From contig NC_019877.2 in assembly GCF_002234675.1 (NCBI RefSeq), forward strand, positions 3,751,041-3,815,040: 64,000 nucleotides of DNA. Reading direction: 5' to 3'. Numbering within the stretch: position 1 is the stretch's first letter; each line of letters opens with the position of its first letter. The notes beneath the pieces are model-generated. The model made no database searches. It worked only from the letters and a program-made list of their open reading frames with translations, and was not told the origin of the DNA. Positions 48,577 to 61,280 of the stretch are shown in pieces. This DNA comes from Oryzias latipes (taxonomy: Eukaryota > Chordata > Actinopteri > Beloniformes > Adrianichthyidae). The position numbers were made by a program, and so were the translations under genes.

Positions 48577-48676
48577 CACCGCTGACCTCGGCTCTGCCTG
48601 CAATGGACATTTGCAGCTCAGATCAATCCATGTTGAATACATGACTGTTAATTCTCTTTGAATTTACAGCTGATAC

Positions 48677-48682
48677 AATAAA
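48677..48682 (+). terminator. faap100 polyadenylation signal
   Basis: AATAAA lies about 100 bp after the faap100 stop. Confidence 0.65.
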
Positions 48683-48893
48683 AAAAATGTTTAAGAAGTC
48701 TGTTCTAATCATTTATATAAAGATAAATAAATGAGGACGAAAAGATTTTCATGTTTCTTCTCATTATTTTGCAAAGGTAATTGTTCAACATGTACATAAA
48801 GGTAAAACCATCTACCTTTAAAGTCTGTGAAGGTTAAAAGTTTCCACTTTATTTTCATTCAATTCTGTTTTCTCCCTATTCTAGGATTTTTAA

Positions 48894-49098
48894 CCCTTAT
48901 GCTATCCTAGGCACTTTAACATTGGGAGTTGGGTCATCTAGACCCACTAGACAGTGCTCTGAACCTTTTTTCTTCAATGATTGGTGATCTTCACTGGTGT
49001 CCATGGATTACATGAAATCTTTCCACCTTTATCCACCTTTGTCATGGTAGGGAGAACACGTCAATGTAAGGGTGGGGTCATCTAAGAGAGCACAAGGG
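48894..49098. mobile_element. piggyBac-like miniature element, 205 bp
   Basis: The ends CCCTTATGCTATCCTAGG and, inverted, CCCTTGTGCTCTCTTAGA form the terminal repeats. The left border is TTAA; the right is TTAC, one base off. Subterminal blocks GGGTCATCTAGACCC and GACGTG/CACGTC are also inverted. It has no coding sequence. The TTAA border fits piggyBac but also Kolobok. Confidence 0.75.
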
Positions 49099-49101
49099 TT
49101 A

Positions 49102-50348
49102 CAGAGACTAATTCTTGCAGAAAGCTTAAAGATTTGAGTTTTCTGGTCAGAAGTTGAGTTTCAGAGGGTCAGCAGTTGTACACATCCTGTCATCGTCGTC
49201 ATGGCAGCAGATTCAGAAAACAGCATCACTGGGGCTTTCTGTCATCTATTTTTCTGATTACAAACCAAATAAAAGTTATGGATCTTTTTTTTGGCTTGAA
49301 ACCAAAAAATTGATTAATCTTGACAAGTAGTCTCTATATATACTTACTCCTTGGGAGTAGTATCTATCTATTTAGATTCAACATACACATCGCAACTAGT
49401 GGAAAACAGCCATAAATCATGTTTGCATGAAGGATAAAATCATCCTAAAACATCTAAATTACCCTCATTATGATGCTAAATTTAACCCACTGTGGGATTA
49501 ATCCAGAGTTGTCTGGCTGCAGTCCAAAGAAGTGGTGAAATATAACAAAAAAAGAGGAGAGTTTTTACGGTAAACATCGGATTTTACTCTCCATAGTTTC
49601 AACTTCAGAAAGTAAAATGACTTCACCTGCATGAGTGAGTGGGAATGCAACTTTCTTTCATAGAGCAAAAATCTAAACATGCACATCATAATATTTTTTG
49701 GCTTAACATCTTTGAAAATGGAAAAGTTATTACTGACCACTATGAAACTTTTTCCTTCCTGCAATTTGCTAATTTTGTCTGAAATTAGCATGTTCTTGTT
49801 TTGCAGGAAGTTTCTTCAAAATTCTGCATAAAACACAGCAACTCTAAATATTACATATGCAGACATCCATCCATCCCTCCCTCCCTCTTCTTAGCCCAGG
49901 GTCCCGGGAAACCGAAGCCTGTTAATAGGCAGAAATAAACTTATCTACTTATCTCTTCAATAAAATGAACACAATTTACATTGACATAAACATATTTAAA
50001 CCAACTCCTGTTTGACTTTTCCGCTCTTATATACTTTGCATTGTTAGTCTGAAGTGTTTGATTCCTGCAAAAAGTGCTGAAAAAAACGTAAAGACACCAA
50101 AAGGTTTGAAGTTTTTTTATGCCATACCAGAGATTACATGAAGGTAAAGGTAGGAGTTTACACACTTTTGTTGCTTTCCCTCATGAATGCGCCTAATACA
50201 TCTTAGGGGGGGGGGGGAGAAAGATCAAAGATAAACGCCAAACTCTATTTTTTATTACAATTAAAAGTAGCATTAAAGCATTTATGAGTTCTAAAGGGTC
50301 AATTTGTGGCAGATTAAGGCAGGTTAAGGTGGAAATGATGGGTTTGTT
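49102..50348. other. faap100-fscn2 intergenic region
   Basis: The two genes converge here. AT-rich with no recognised gene. A CATC/CCCTC microsatellite lies near 49866-49888 and a G tract near 50206-50217. AATAAA on the minus strand at 50251-50256 is the likely fscn2 polyadenylation signal. Confidence 0.5.
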
Positions 50349-53300
50349 TTAATATTCCCACAGGGCAGAGCTGCTCACACCAAGTCCATCTCCTTTGAGG
50401 GTCCCTCCCTGGTCTCCACGCAGGTATCTACCATTTCTGCCCCGAATAGCAAGGCGGCCATGTTCCAGGAGCTCCAAGGTGAAATCCTCTGGGACCTCAC
50501 CGTCTGAACACACCAACCCGGCGCTGTTCACATACCAGAACCGGCCGTCGACGCCTGTAGGACAACCCAGCAAATGAAGAGGAGAGAGTAGGGAGGGGGG
50601 CAAATCAGTCTTCATATAGGAGTGAACCCTCCTGACCTTTGATATGGTAGGACCCGTTGCTGAACTGAAGTGTAAAAATGTCGTAGACGGATCTGCTGGC
50701 ATCTAACGTGTTGGAGCTCTTGTGGTGGCAGATGAATCCATTCTCTCCTCTGAGTATCAGCATCGGTCTGTTGATGAGCTTCAAGGTGAGCTGCTCATCT
50801 TCACCTGGGAAGGACAACAACAGCAACAACAACAACACTGTAAACAACCATAGAGCAGGCAGGGGAGTCTGGAAAGAAGAGGCCAAGCAGAAAAGTTTAC
50901 CAATGGAGTCACTGACTGCAAGCAACTGGCCATTCTTCTTGGTGCAGATGTATTTTCCATTGCTGGCTTTTAGTGCCACCTTGTGGCCAAACCACTCCAG
51001 TGAAAACATTGTGTTTGCTGATCTGCAGCAGAAAAAAAAAATCAACAACAAGATTTTAGTCTGAAATCCTATTATTTCCTTTTATGATGCTCAGAGGATG
51101 AATTTAAAAGGTTAAAATGATGCTACCAAATGACTAAATCAGGGGTCTGCAACCTCCAGAGCCACTCGGTTATCCCTCCATTGTGGCTCTGTGGCTTTGA
51201 AGAAAAATGCAAAAAAATCTAAATAAACAACTGGTCTGTTAGTTAAATTTTGTAATCTATTTTTAGATTTTTAAACTGAGCTGATCTTGCTTTTTTTTCT
51301 TTACAAATTCTGACATTGCACAAAATGAAGAGAGAGAGAGAGCATTGAAAGTTTTGTCATTCCTCCAAAATGCACACGTCAGACAACTAAGTAAAATGAA
51401 GGTTTGATTTAGAATTCAAGTAAATCAGGCGGATCTTTATCTCTTTATTTGACACAGGATTTATTTTTTTAAAAGGAACTTGTGTGCTGCTAAAAAAACA
51501 AACTTTCAAAAGGTTAATATAGAAACATAAAATACTGTTATAATCTAGTAATTTTAAATATTTATAGCATACATTTTATTAAAAAGTGACTTAATGGCCT
51601 TAAACAATATAATTAATTTATTTTTCCAAACAGTGAGATTTTTCCTGGGATTTGATTCTGGACCAAATGGCTCTGAAAGCACTGAAGGTTGCAGAGCCCA
51701 AGTCTAAACAATCTTTCTGAACCCTTTTCACCCACACTTCTGTAGCGTTACTCTGGATGTCGCCGTGAGCCACCAGAGCCCAGTAATTCCCCAGGCTGGA
51801 GCGAAATGTGCACTTCTTGGTGTCTTTGTCGATCTCCATCTGAAATGTCTCCATGTCGGTCTCATCTTCCTGATTGGCGGCAAGACTCACGCCTGGGATG
51901 GGCACAGAAAAATAACATGCAACACAGCAAACACAAAACAATGAGCCCAAAACTGTTCCACTGATGAGCAGGTCATTGATTTCCAAATCAACATGGTTGC
52001 AAAAAGAACACTAACTGGAGCGAACAGGAGATTTTCAGCTCATTAGCTTTACATTTATATGCATGCATATGCTTTTACCTAAAAAAAAATCATATTTTAA
52101 GCTAAAATTACACATTTAAAAATAAAGTTGTCAAAATTATATGTAAACTATGAGTAAAAAAACTACTTTCTTAATATATCTGATCTATAAGATGTTTGCA
52201 AGATCAAATAAATGAACCAGATATTCAAAAGATTAATTGTCTTCAATGTAAATTGTGTTTTTAACATGTTTTTGTGGCGTTTTTCCTGATGATGGACAAC
52301 ATATGTAAAGAAAATTAAGCTCAAAATCGCATTTCTGAGTATTTCTTTATTCAAATTATTGTGACTTAGGAGCAGTCGAGAAAAAACATTTGGAAAAAGA
52401 TTGTATTTGTGACGTAGAAAATGAGCTGGACGAGCCATTCTGAATCATCCATTTGTAGTACGTCTTAATTTTCCTCGTCTGAGCTGGAATCTGGATCATA
52501 ACTGTACAGCTGGATGGCTCCAATATTGCTCGCCATTTTTGTTGCACCGGTAATGTTAAGTTGGAGGTGTCAGGGGCCGTAAGCTAGCAGGAGAAAGAGT
52601 GCACAGATGGATGACGGGAAGGGAAGGCGGACTGGCTCTGTACCACAACTCAGGGGCCAATTTCTAATGAACCCCTGCCCTCTGCAGGAACTATGTCATA
52701 CAGTTTTTTTGGCTAAAAATTGCATAATTATAATTAAAAAATCACTTACAAAATAGATCAAAAGATGATCAAAGTGGGCCTTTAAAACAAGTCGATACTT
52801 CATACTGAAAAGTTACTTGTTGTCTCATATAATGTGCAAAAATATATTTCAACTAGAATCAAGACAAAAATACTTGGTGAGATTTTAGGTTTTTGCCGTG
52901 CAGGAGGAGAAAGAAGGAATGGGGGGAGGGGGGGGGGGGTTGGTGCCCACTTTGATGACCATAATGTCTTTTGTTTACCAAACTGTGAAGCTTTGTCAAA
53001 AGGAGGCATTACAACACAACAAGAAAGAGCAGCAAATTTGAAGCAGAAATAATAAATGATAAAATAATTTGTGGCGTTATTAACTCTAAAAAGGTCTTTT
53101 TAAGACTCTTTTGATCTATTTTCAAAGCATTCCCAGTGGTCTATTAATCATGATTATGCTGTATTGACCCAAAATTAAAAATTCTGTGTCGTTTTCTAAA
53201 ACATAGGTTCTGCAGAGCTGTAGGAGTTCATAGGAGAAATACTCAATTTCCGCTTAATTGCCTTTTATATTGGTCCTCCATTATCAGAAAAATGCCACAA

Positions 53301-56300
53301 GAACACGTTCAAAACACACAAAACCTGGGCCTTTAAGGACCTTTATACCCTGCGTTTGAGCAGAAAGTGCATTTAGTTTTGATGTCATTTAAATTTATGA
53401 TATTAGATTAAATAAAAGTTTAAAACAAAATACATTTTTCCCAATAAAATTCATTTTTAGATTGGAGAAGCCTTAATTCTAATTCAGGAATAAGAGCCCC
53501 AGATTGCTCACATCACCATTAAGCTGATTGATAAAAGTTACCCGTAACTGTTACTTCATTCTGTCCAAACCCTGTAAGCTGCTTATGAGGGAGCGATAAC
53601 TAAACCCCTCCAACCTGAGGGGGATGACCAATTTTTTAACAAGCAATGCAGTATTTTTAAGTTGACCAACTGGTGAAACCAATCCACCGTCTCCTCGTTT
53701 TATCTCCAGGTACGTCTTGAAAAATCCCCTTTTGGAACTTTATCTTGAAACATCAAAGTTAAATCAAACCTTTTTGTTTTTTTCTTGTATCATCCAGAAA
53801 ATCGTGCAACAAGGAAGTCCGTTAGATGAACGCAGAGGGTAAACAAATGTTTGCTTCCCTGCCAGCAGATTGTTGGAGACTAAATCCCTAATTAGATAAA
53901 TCTCAACATATCCCCACTACATTTAGTTAATCTTTTAACAACACTAATCTCTTTGTCTCTTTCTGTCCTTTTTTTTTCTTCTGGTCATCCTTTATATCTC
54001 CCCCTTACCCCCACGCCTTAACCCCCCCGACTCCCTGAAGCCCCACCCCATGCAGTTACCCCACCCAGAGCTCTGCCTGTTTGCCCTTTTCACAGTGGGG
54101 CTCTGATGTAATCAGCTTTCGAGTGCTGCCTCTCCAGTCCTTCAATCCCCCCGAATAAAAGATATGGGGAGAAACAGGAAATAGGAAGGAATTTTTTTGG
54201 GCTGGACTAAGCAGGATGAAGATAATGACCAACCCCAGAGTTGAAGACAAAAGAACCTCGGGGGATTAAAGAGGATAAAACATCTTTATTTCATGTCGGA
54301 CTCAAAAAAATGTCTGTAAAGTCATATAAATTGTGTGTTTTCTCTGTCAAACCAATCAACATTATTGAAGGCAATGCTTCATGGGTAAACATTGTCTTAA
54401 AGACTCACACCAGTCAAAATGGTGTTTTTAACATGTTCATTTTTCCCATGATGGAGGACATATATAAACAATAAAACAGCATTTCTGAGTATTTCTTTAT
54501 TCAAAGGGTTGTGAATCAGGAGCAGATGAAAAGATGCCGTTGGAAAAGTTTGTAGTTGTTGCGTAAAAACTACAACCGGCAGGCCACAAGATTCCTGCTC
54601 CGCCCCATTCTGATGCATCCGCTTGTGGACAAATAACACCACAAATGTCTCTGTTGTCCTCGTTAGAGTTGGCATCTGGCTCAAAACTGTACGGCTGGAT
54701 GGCTCCAATATTTAGCGCCTTTTATGTTGGGATGATGGGAAATGAGGTCAGGTTTATTCTGTCCCAACAGATGTTAAAAAAACAAAAATCCGCTTTTCTA
54801 AGTGGCTAGATTGCAAGGAAGTTTGTGGTTCTTGTTCATTTTTAACGCGGTGAGCATTGAGGTGTGGGAGGGGCCAACGGCAGTCCCAGCTATACTATTG
54901 AATGACTGAATGGTCAAATGTGGTCACATGGCATTTTGGGTCCAATTGGACTCGGTTTTATAGCTTTATGTCTTCTGCTTGGCAAGATAAGAGGCCATTG
55001 AACCTCAGCTTTTCCCAATTATGGGATACAGGCGGCACAAACAAAGCTGGCAGCTGTTAAAAAGAACATCCAGGCTGTTTTAGAGCTTTTAGCATTTGAC
55101 GATCATTTGTCAGTCTGTCTAAACTGTCTATTTCTGTCTTAATTTGGAAACATTTCTTATTGGAAATAGTGGAATTAACTTTGTTTTAAAATAATTACGA
55201 GGGAAACTGGACTTTACTTCACCCAAATCAGCAACTTGGAGAAGGGAAATTGGGTAAAACAAGGTAAAAGAATAGAGCACCTTGTTGAGTTGTTGGCAAA
55301 CAAAATGTTTATCTATCCTCCAATCACAAAACATGCTCCCAATATTGAACAAGTTTGAGTGGAGACAAAATCCAAACACAAATAATAATGTTTTATCCCT
55401 TTACATATGTAATGAATAGAAAACAAAGCAAAAGGTTCTGTGCCAGACTGTACATTAGCTTAATAAAGGGTATATTCTACCTTTTAAATACTAATTTCAA
55501 ATGACTCTTGATTCTTGTGGCATTTTGTTTTTTATGACAGAGGACATACATAAAGTAAATTAAGAATGCATATATCTGACTGAGCCATGATGTAGGTCTT
55601 TGTTTTATCACGTATTGCTCACAATTTCTGTTGCAACTGTAATGCTATGTTGGGGTTGTGAAGGGCTGTAAGCTAGGAGGACAGAGTGATGGGAAATGAG
55701 GGCAGGCTTCCTCTGTCCCAAAAGTCCTGCCCACAACTCAGAGGCAAATTCTGATGAAATCCTGCCGCCCTGCAGAAATTATGTCTTAGAAAAAAACATC
55801 TTCTTTGGTTTTGGCGGCATAATCGTAATTTAAAAAAACCTGGGAACGCTTTGAAAATAGACGACAAGACTGTTCTGTAAATTGGAAATGTCTTACTTCT
55901 GAAAACAGCCTCCAGTGGTCATTTGAGGAACTGCAGCATTTGGTACTTACAGGTTGAAATCGAGTTTGCAAATAAAGCTTTAATTCTCAATTGCAAAACA
56001 AAACATTGAAGAAATTTAACAAAATCTATAGCCTGCAGGTTATAGAATACATTTTTGCATTTCAGTTTAGTTTTTATCAAGATTTCCAGCCAATTTGCTT
56101 CTAAAATATGTGGGTGATTTTGTCTTTATTTTAAATCTGACAGTAGAGATTAAAGAAAAGAAAATTTACGACAAAAATAGCATGTTTACCCCACTGATAC
56201 TTTAATCACATCTTGTTCACACCTAATAAACTAGATATTGCAGGTTTGATACCTGGTACAATTATCATTGATCTTAAGAACATCTGAAGCTTGAATTTAA

Positions 56301-59300
56301 GTATTTCTACCGCACAGGATGTGCCTGAGGGCCTATCACTCCCATTCTCTCTCATCCTGACTCAATGTCATGCTTTGTCTATCTGCTCCATGTGTCCATT
56401 TCACACTAATTCAACCCAGAAATGATCCTCAGACAGGACTCACCTGGGACCTCACAGTAGCTATCGGATAGATGAGATAAGAGGAGGCGGAGGAAGGAGA
56501 GAAGGATGGAGGAAGAGAAAGACTCAGAAAAGAGAGGGGAGAGGGGATTGGATATGCTGAAATCCAAGCTGGCAGTCTGAAGATATCAATAGCAATGTTG
56601 ATGAGTGTTTTCGTCACACGCGTTGGCCAAGCAAAAGAGTTAAGATGGCGCCCATGATCACTGATTTAAAGAAAGACAAAAAAGAAAAACCGGCACAGAC
56701 GGATCTACTTCTATGGAAAAGTGGATAGGATAGAGCTTCATTTTGGATCAAAGCCTAGATTGAGCTCCATTTCCTCCCTTTGTCCAACCAACAAGTCTGC
56801 AAGTGGGGCAGGCATAATTAATCCATCAACGGTGGACGGCTCTGACATCTATTATTGATAGTAAGCTGATGCCACCGTCCCGTGTCCCTCATTTTCATCT
56901 ATCTCACAGGCTCAAACCCCTGAAACTCCATTTTTAGTTGGATTGTTGGCTATTAACAGATGCCGCACGTGGTTTTAAGGCTTAAAAAGGTTTACTTCTT
57001 TGCATTTCATCTCCATGTTGAGATCCAAACGACATGAGATGATGGGGAACCATGTAAGCCAACATGTACAGTACGTTGTTTTGTTTGAATCCAAATGTGT
57101 TCATCAAAATACTTAATTTTTTATTTTGTATAAAGAGCCAAATTGTTCAACTTTGCTTCCAGAAATGACTCTCAGAGTCACACAGATGCTGACTGTGGCT
57201 GGGTGGGTTAGGGCTGGACTCAGAGCTGGACTCTGGGGGGCAGAAGTTTGAGTGCAGGTTGAGTTTCTGAAAGCAGACTCTCTATTGCCTTCCAGGAACA
57301 GAGGTCCTGGACTCATTAATTATTCAGCCTGCTTCACTCGCTGCAGCAGGACGGCTCTGTTTTTGAGCAGGAGAGGAGGAGAAACTCTTGATTTATCAGA
57401 GAAAGTGCAGATGGACCCAAAAAAAAAGCTTTAAAAATGTGCAAAGATGCATGCTTCAGCTCGGTATATGGAAACTAAAACAGTGTGTTTGCACTAGTTT
57501 CTGAACTTTTCCATTCACCCGTTGTTTAGAGTGGCTGAAGTGACCAAAATTTAAGTCTTAAGGAGCTAATACTGTTAACAAACATTGATGATTCACATTG
57601 ATTAACCCAAAAATTGAGTTTCAAATCAAACCATTCCTTAGGCAAAAGTGGTTTGTTTAAGGTACAAGTAGTCGATAGTAGCATAAAACTCGGAAAAGAA
57701 TCTTGAGAGGAAAATCACAAAAGTTTTAAAATGATCTGTCCATGCTTAACTAGAAATCTTATAATAAGATCTCAAAATCTAGAAACAATGAGTTCCAGAC
57801 AAGCATTCAAAAAGGGAAAAATAGGCTTAAAAAGCAAATGTTAGATAGAATTACTTCTAATTAAATGTTTTACAAGTATATTTTTTCTAGTTCTAAGCAA
57901 ATAGTTTTAGTTTTTATGTTCCTAATTAGGGCTGCACGATATGAGGAAAACTCACAATTTGTGATATCAGTGATCAATATTAGAATGACGATATAACTTG
58001 CGGTACACAAACGAATAGCAAAACATCCAAAAACATCATTTCCATTTCCCTGCAACAGTTTAATTTAATTAAGAGTCAACATAACTTAAATGAGACTCCA
58101 AATGACCCTCGTCTACATGGGAGGCGAGCATCTAACATAAAAGGAGTCCATCCGATTGGTCAAATGCATAAAGGGATTTATTTGATTCGTTAAATAATTC
58201 AAGCTGTCATAAGATTGTTTTAGCATATTTAAGGTAACCTTTTATTGCAATTTTGCCAACCTTTGTGATATAACAAAATGAGAAAACATTCTTAGGACGA
58301 GTTGGTCCATCTTAATATAACCTCATAAAATCTAAAACTAGCACACATAAATCTACATTTTTTCCCCCAAAATGAATGCCAGCCGAACTTGTCAACATTT
58401 ATTAACTTTAAAATAAAAGCCTTAACATTGAACCGCTGCAATTGGAGTTTTAAATCAAGTTTTTCTGTTGTTAAGAGTAGGAAGCAAAAGGATTTTGACT
58501 CGTTTTAACAATAATCTTCTTATTTCTAGATGCTAGCTGTTAATGTGACAAAAAATCCTGCACTGATTTTGAGAAAAGCTTGGAAAAGTGTCTTTGCTAG
58601 TATCAAATAGTTTGTGTACTAAAAAGGAGGCAGTATACTTGAAGTTTCCTTTTCATATACCAAAGAAAAATGTTCCAATTTAGTCTCAAGAAGTACTCAG
58701 TTACTTCCTACATTACACATAAATGGTGTTTTAACGGAACGGGCACACATCACCGAGAGCCATCGAGAAATGTTCTGACCCGCCATATGGAATAAATGAT
58801 ATTGATGATCCTTAATAACGTTTTATTCGCCCTGCAATTCTGGTGTCTCTCCATAGATCACGTTCTACAAATACAGTAAACTGAGCTTAGTTCAGCTGCA
58901 GAAAGTTGTTCTGCATTCATGTGGTGTTGAAAAATGTGTGTTTTCCAAGTTGGACAAGCATTTTGCAGATCATTCCAACAGCACATGAACGCAGCATTTA
59001 TGTAAATTTGCTTTTTTACCTGAGGAACATCAACCCATTGCTTCAATGGGCACAAAAAGGAAAATAAAAGCCACAGTTTTGAAATAAAAACTTCAAAATG
59101 TTCTGTTTTAAAATATATATGTCAATTTTCTATCAAAGTTAAAGCATTTTTTTGTCCAAATACCATGTTCTGTCTTTCTCTTCTGACGTGGAATACCAAA
59201 ACACTCCTGGTGCAGCCCTTCTGACAATTTTTAAAACCCTTTGTGGCTCACGAAAAAAATAGTTTGAACTCCTCTGGTCTATAGTATACTTGCCGTTGCT

Positions 59301-60991
59301 GTACATATACTCAAGTATACTTAATAATGTAAACTTGAAGTGTACTACTGTTTGTGAAGGAATCAGAAGACCTTCTGCAAACAAAACACTGTCAAACCTT
59401 CTCTGCATTCACCCAGACTCTCCCACCAACAGCTGCATTAACTTTAATTGTATTGAATACACCAATTTTAGAGAAAGTTTAACAAACTTCACGCCCTCTC
59501 CTAACATCCCTGCATCCATAAATCCCCATAAAACAGCATCAGCGGTGGGTTCCTGCTCAGCATCCTGATCACACACAGGTGTTCCAGCAAACCCAACAGG
59601 ACAACTGCACGCTGCCACTGGGAGGAGATGAAAAATCTTCCAATGAAATGTCATCCTAAAACAGAATGAGTCTTTTATTTAACTAGGTTCCCGCGGATTG
59701 GAGAGCTCCTTCATGAATACTGTCAACGTTTGCCACATTAAAGTAACTCTCCTTTTCATGTTGAACTGTGGGTTTTGTCTGGAAATCAGCAATAATTAAT
59801 GATGATCTGCATGCAAACTGTTGGTGAGACTCCCATATTTACATGCATCCATTATCAGATGTCACTTGCTGTTCCATAATGGATGTGAGCAGGTCAGCCT
59901 GTGTCAGCACAAGCTCACGTGCCCCCCCCCCCCCCCCCCCCCCCAGCTCTTAAGGTCAAACTTTGTCCATTTAATTAGCAGTTTGGAATTCTGCTAAGGT
60001 TTCCAGGAGAAAGATCAACTGTCTATGCATGCATGGGTTTAGGACCCCAGATTTATGTGCACAATGTCAGTGTTTTCTTACCTTGTCGTATGGAGACATA
60101 GCGGCCGTTGGCTGCAATCAGAACCACTTGAGGGTGGCTCTCCACCAAGTCAAACAGCTCATCCTTGCCTGGTTTGGAGCACCTCCCAGATCTCAGGGTT
60201 CCTGTTGGTCCCATGGGAGACAGGTACTTCCCCTCGCAATCTTTGAAGGCTAGTTTTCCACACTTCAACTCCAACGTGTATTGCGTGGTCCTCTCCGTCT
60301 GTGTCAGCAGCTTTCCGTCGTTGCTGAGGAAGCGGCTGTCGCTGGTCTTTAGGCAGTACCTCCCATCCACGTAGACGATGGTCAGAAGGGCTCCCACTCC
60401 CCAGGGAATGTTCAGATCCACAGCAATTTCTCCATCTTCCATGGAGAGGCGGGCGTAGCGCTTGCGGGCCACGGACAGCAGGTTGGCCTGCGGATGCAGA
60501 GCCAGGTGCATTGCCCACAGTTCAGCATCAGTGATTGCCTGAGCAAAGCAGGACAGGTAATCCCGAGATCCGCCGAAGAAGCGGAGGTACTGCTCAGACT
60601 GCAAGGCCCAGCGACCATCTGACTGAGGCACGATGAGGAATCGGCAGTCTGAATTTTGGCCGTCAGCCTCGCAGGAGACTTTGCCATCCTTGTCTGAGGC
60701 CAGGTAACGTCCCAAGTGACTGCGTAGGTACACCACCTGGGTATCTTGGAGGTCCTGCTCTAGCGTCCATATCTGCTTCTTCTTTAGGCTGGGCGCTGAT
60801 GCGTTTAACTGAGAATCAAGAAAACACACAGGTGTTATTTACAACTTACAATAAAACCCAACCAGCAGTCAAACAAGAACCGGCTTGTACTTTTATACCT
60901 TGAAACCAAAGGCCTCTGCGGTGAGGTATCGACCCTCATGGTTGATCAGACCAAACTGCAACTTGAGTGGGTGATTTCCATTGACGGGCAT
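50349..60991 (-). CDS. fscn2: Fascin-2, retinal actin-bundling protein, 6 coding exons
   Basis: Exons in coding order: 60899-60991, 60082-60808, 51736-51892, 50901-51022, 50637-50804 and 50349-50554. The total is 1473 nt, giving 490 aa (human FSCN2 492). Fascin bundles F-actin through four beta-trefoil domains; fascin-2 serves photoreceptor and hair-cell actin. Seen: [19 protein letters not shown], the actin-binding and PKC-site region [86 protein letters not shown] and the C-terminal SSALWEY. The SHPQVV, ASNGKY and ALWEY blocks match FSCN2 well. An extra 90-bp intron splits the usual first coding exon after residue 31; read through, it would give GTA TAA. A CTACAG acceptor 6 bp before the ATG suggests a further non-coding 5' exon. 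Intron 2 is 8.2 kb, full of Rep-B copies. Confidence 0.96.
51140..51701. mobile_element. hAT-like miniature element in fscn2 intron 3
   Basis: The left end CAGGGGTCTGCAACCTCC and the right end AAGGTTGCAGAGCCCAA are imperfect inverted repeats. Flanking octamers GACTAAAT and GTCTAAAC match at 6 of 8 bases. The interior GTGGCTCTGTGGCTTTGAAG and its inverted partner also pair. The right end lies about 35 bp from the exon 3 splice donor. Confidence 0.75.
52247..52787 (-). mobile_element. Rep-B copy 3, nearly complete
   Basis: The clearest copy in the window. Its right end, AAAGTGGGCCTTTA, pairs loosely with the left. On the minus strand an ATG at 52536 opens [23 protein letters not shown] then stop. 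The remainder matches the 63.5-63.9 kb copy closely. Confidence 0.8.
53089..53335 (+). mobile_element. Rep-B copy 4, internally deleted
   Basis: From GACTCTTTTGATCTATTTTC to CCTGGGCCTTTA, with shared TTCTGCAGAGCTG and CCATTATCAGAAAAATGCCAC. The middle is missing. Confidence 0.7.
54395..54775 (-). mobile_element. Rep-B copy 5, partial
   Basis: Begins TTAAAGACTCACACCAGTCA and retains the GAGTATTTCTTTATTCAAA and CTGGATGGCTCCAATATT blocks. It breaks off before the other end. Confidence 0.68.
55490..55880 (-). mobile_element. Rep-B copy 6, diverged
   Basis: Shares GATGGGAAATGAGG and CTGTCCCA with copy 5 and GCAGAAATTATGTCTTAGA with the others. The ends are eroded, suggesting greater age. Confidence 0.62.
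57927..58280. mobile_element. Second copy of the TAGGGCTGCACGATAT hAT-like element
   Basis: TAGGGCTGCACGATATGAGG matches the split element at 29059, and similarity continues through AACTTGCGGTACACAAAC and CAAATGACCCTCGTCTACAT. The right inverted end was not found, so the right limit is approximate. The rest of fscn2 intron 2 from 56000 to 60081 holds a poly-C tract (about 59923-59944) but no recognised gene. Confidence 0.6.
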
Positions 60992-61280
60992 CTTCACCTG
61001 TAGAGGTATTAGGGTGGACAAAAAGGAACACAGCTTAAAAACCCACTCCAATCATCTTTTCATCTATTTTCAAAGCATTCCCAGTGGTCTTTTTTAATTA
61101 TGATTGTGTCATTTTTTTGGCCAAAATTAAAAAGGAAGTGACTTTGTGTGTAAATTCTAAAATACGTGCGGCCAGTATGAAAGTCATTTTCTTGGCTGCA
61201 CTTATTTTGAATGCTGAAAATACATGGATTAATATATCCGCACTTAAAATATTTGCTGTGCCCCTTGGTAACCATTCCTG

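Noticed and set aside
59139-59654. Two small minus frames in fscn2 intron 2
   Set aside because: Neither resembles fascin or any family I know, and both lie in intronic sequence.
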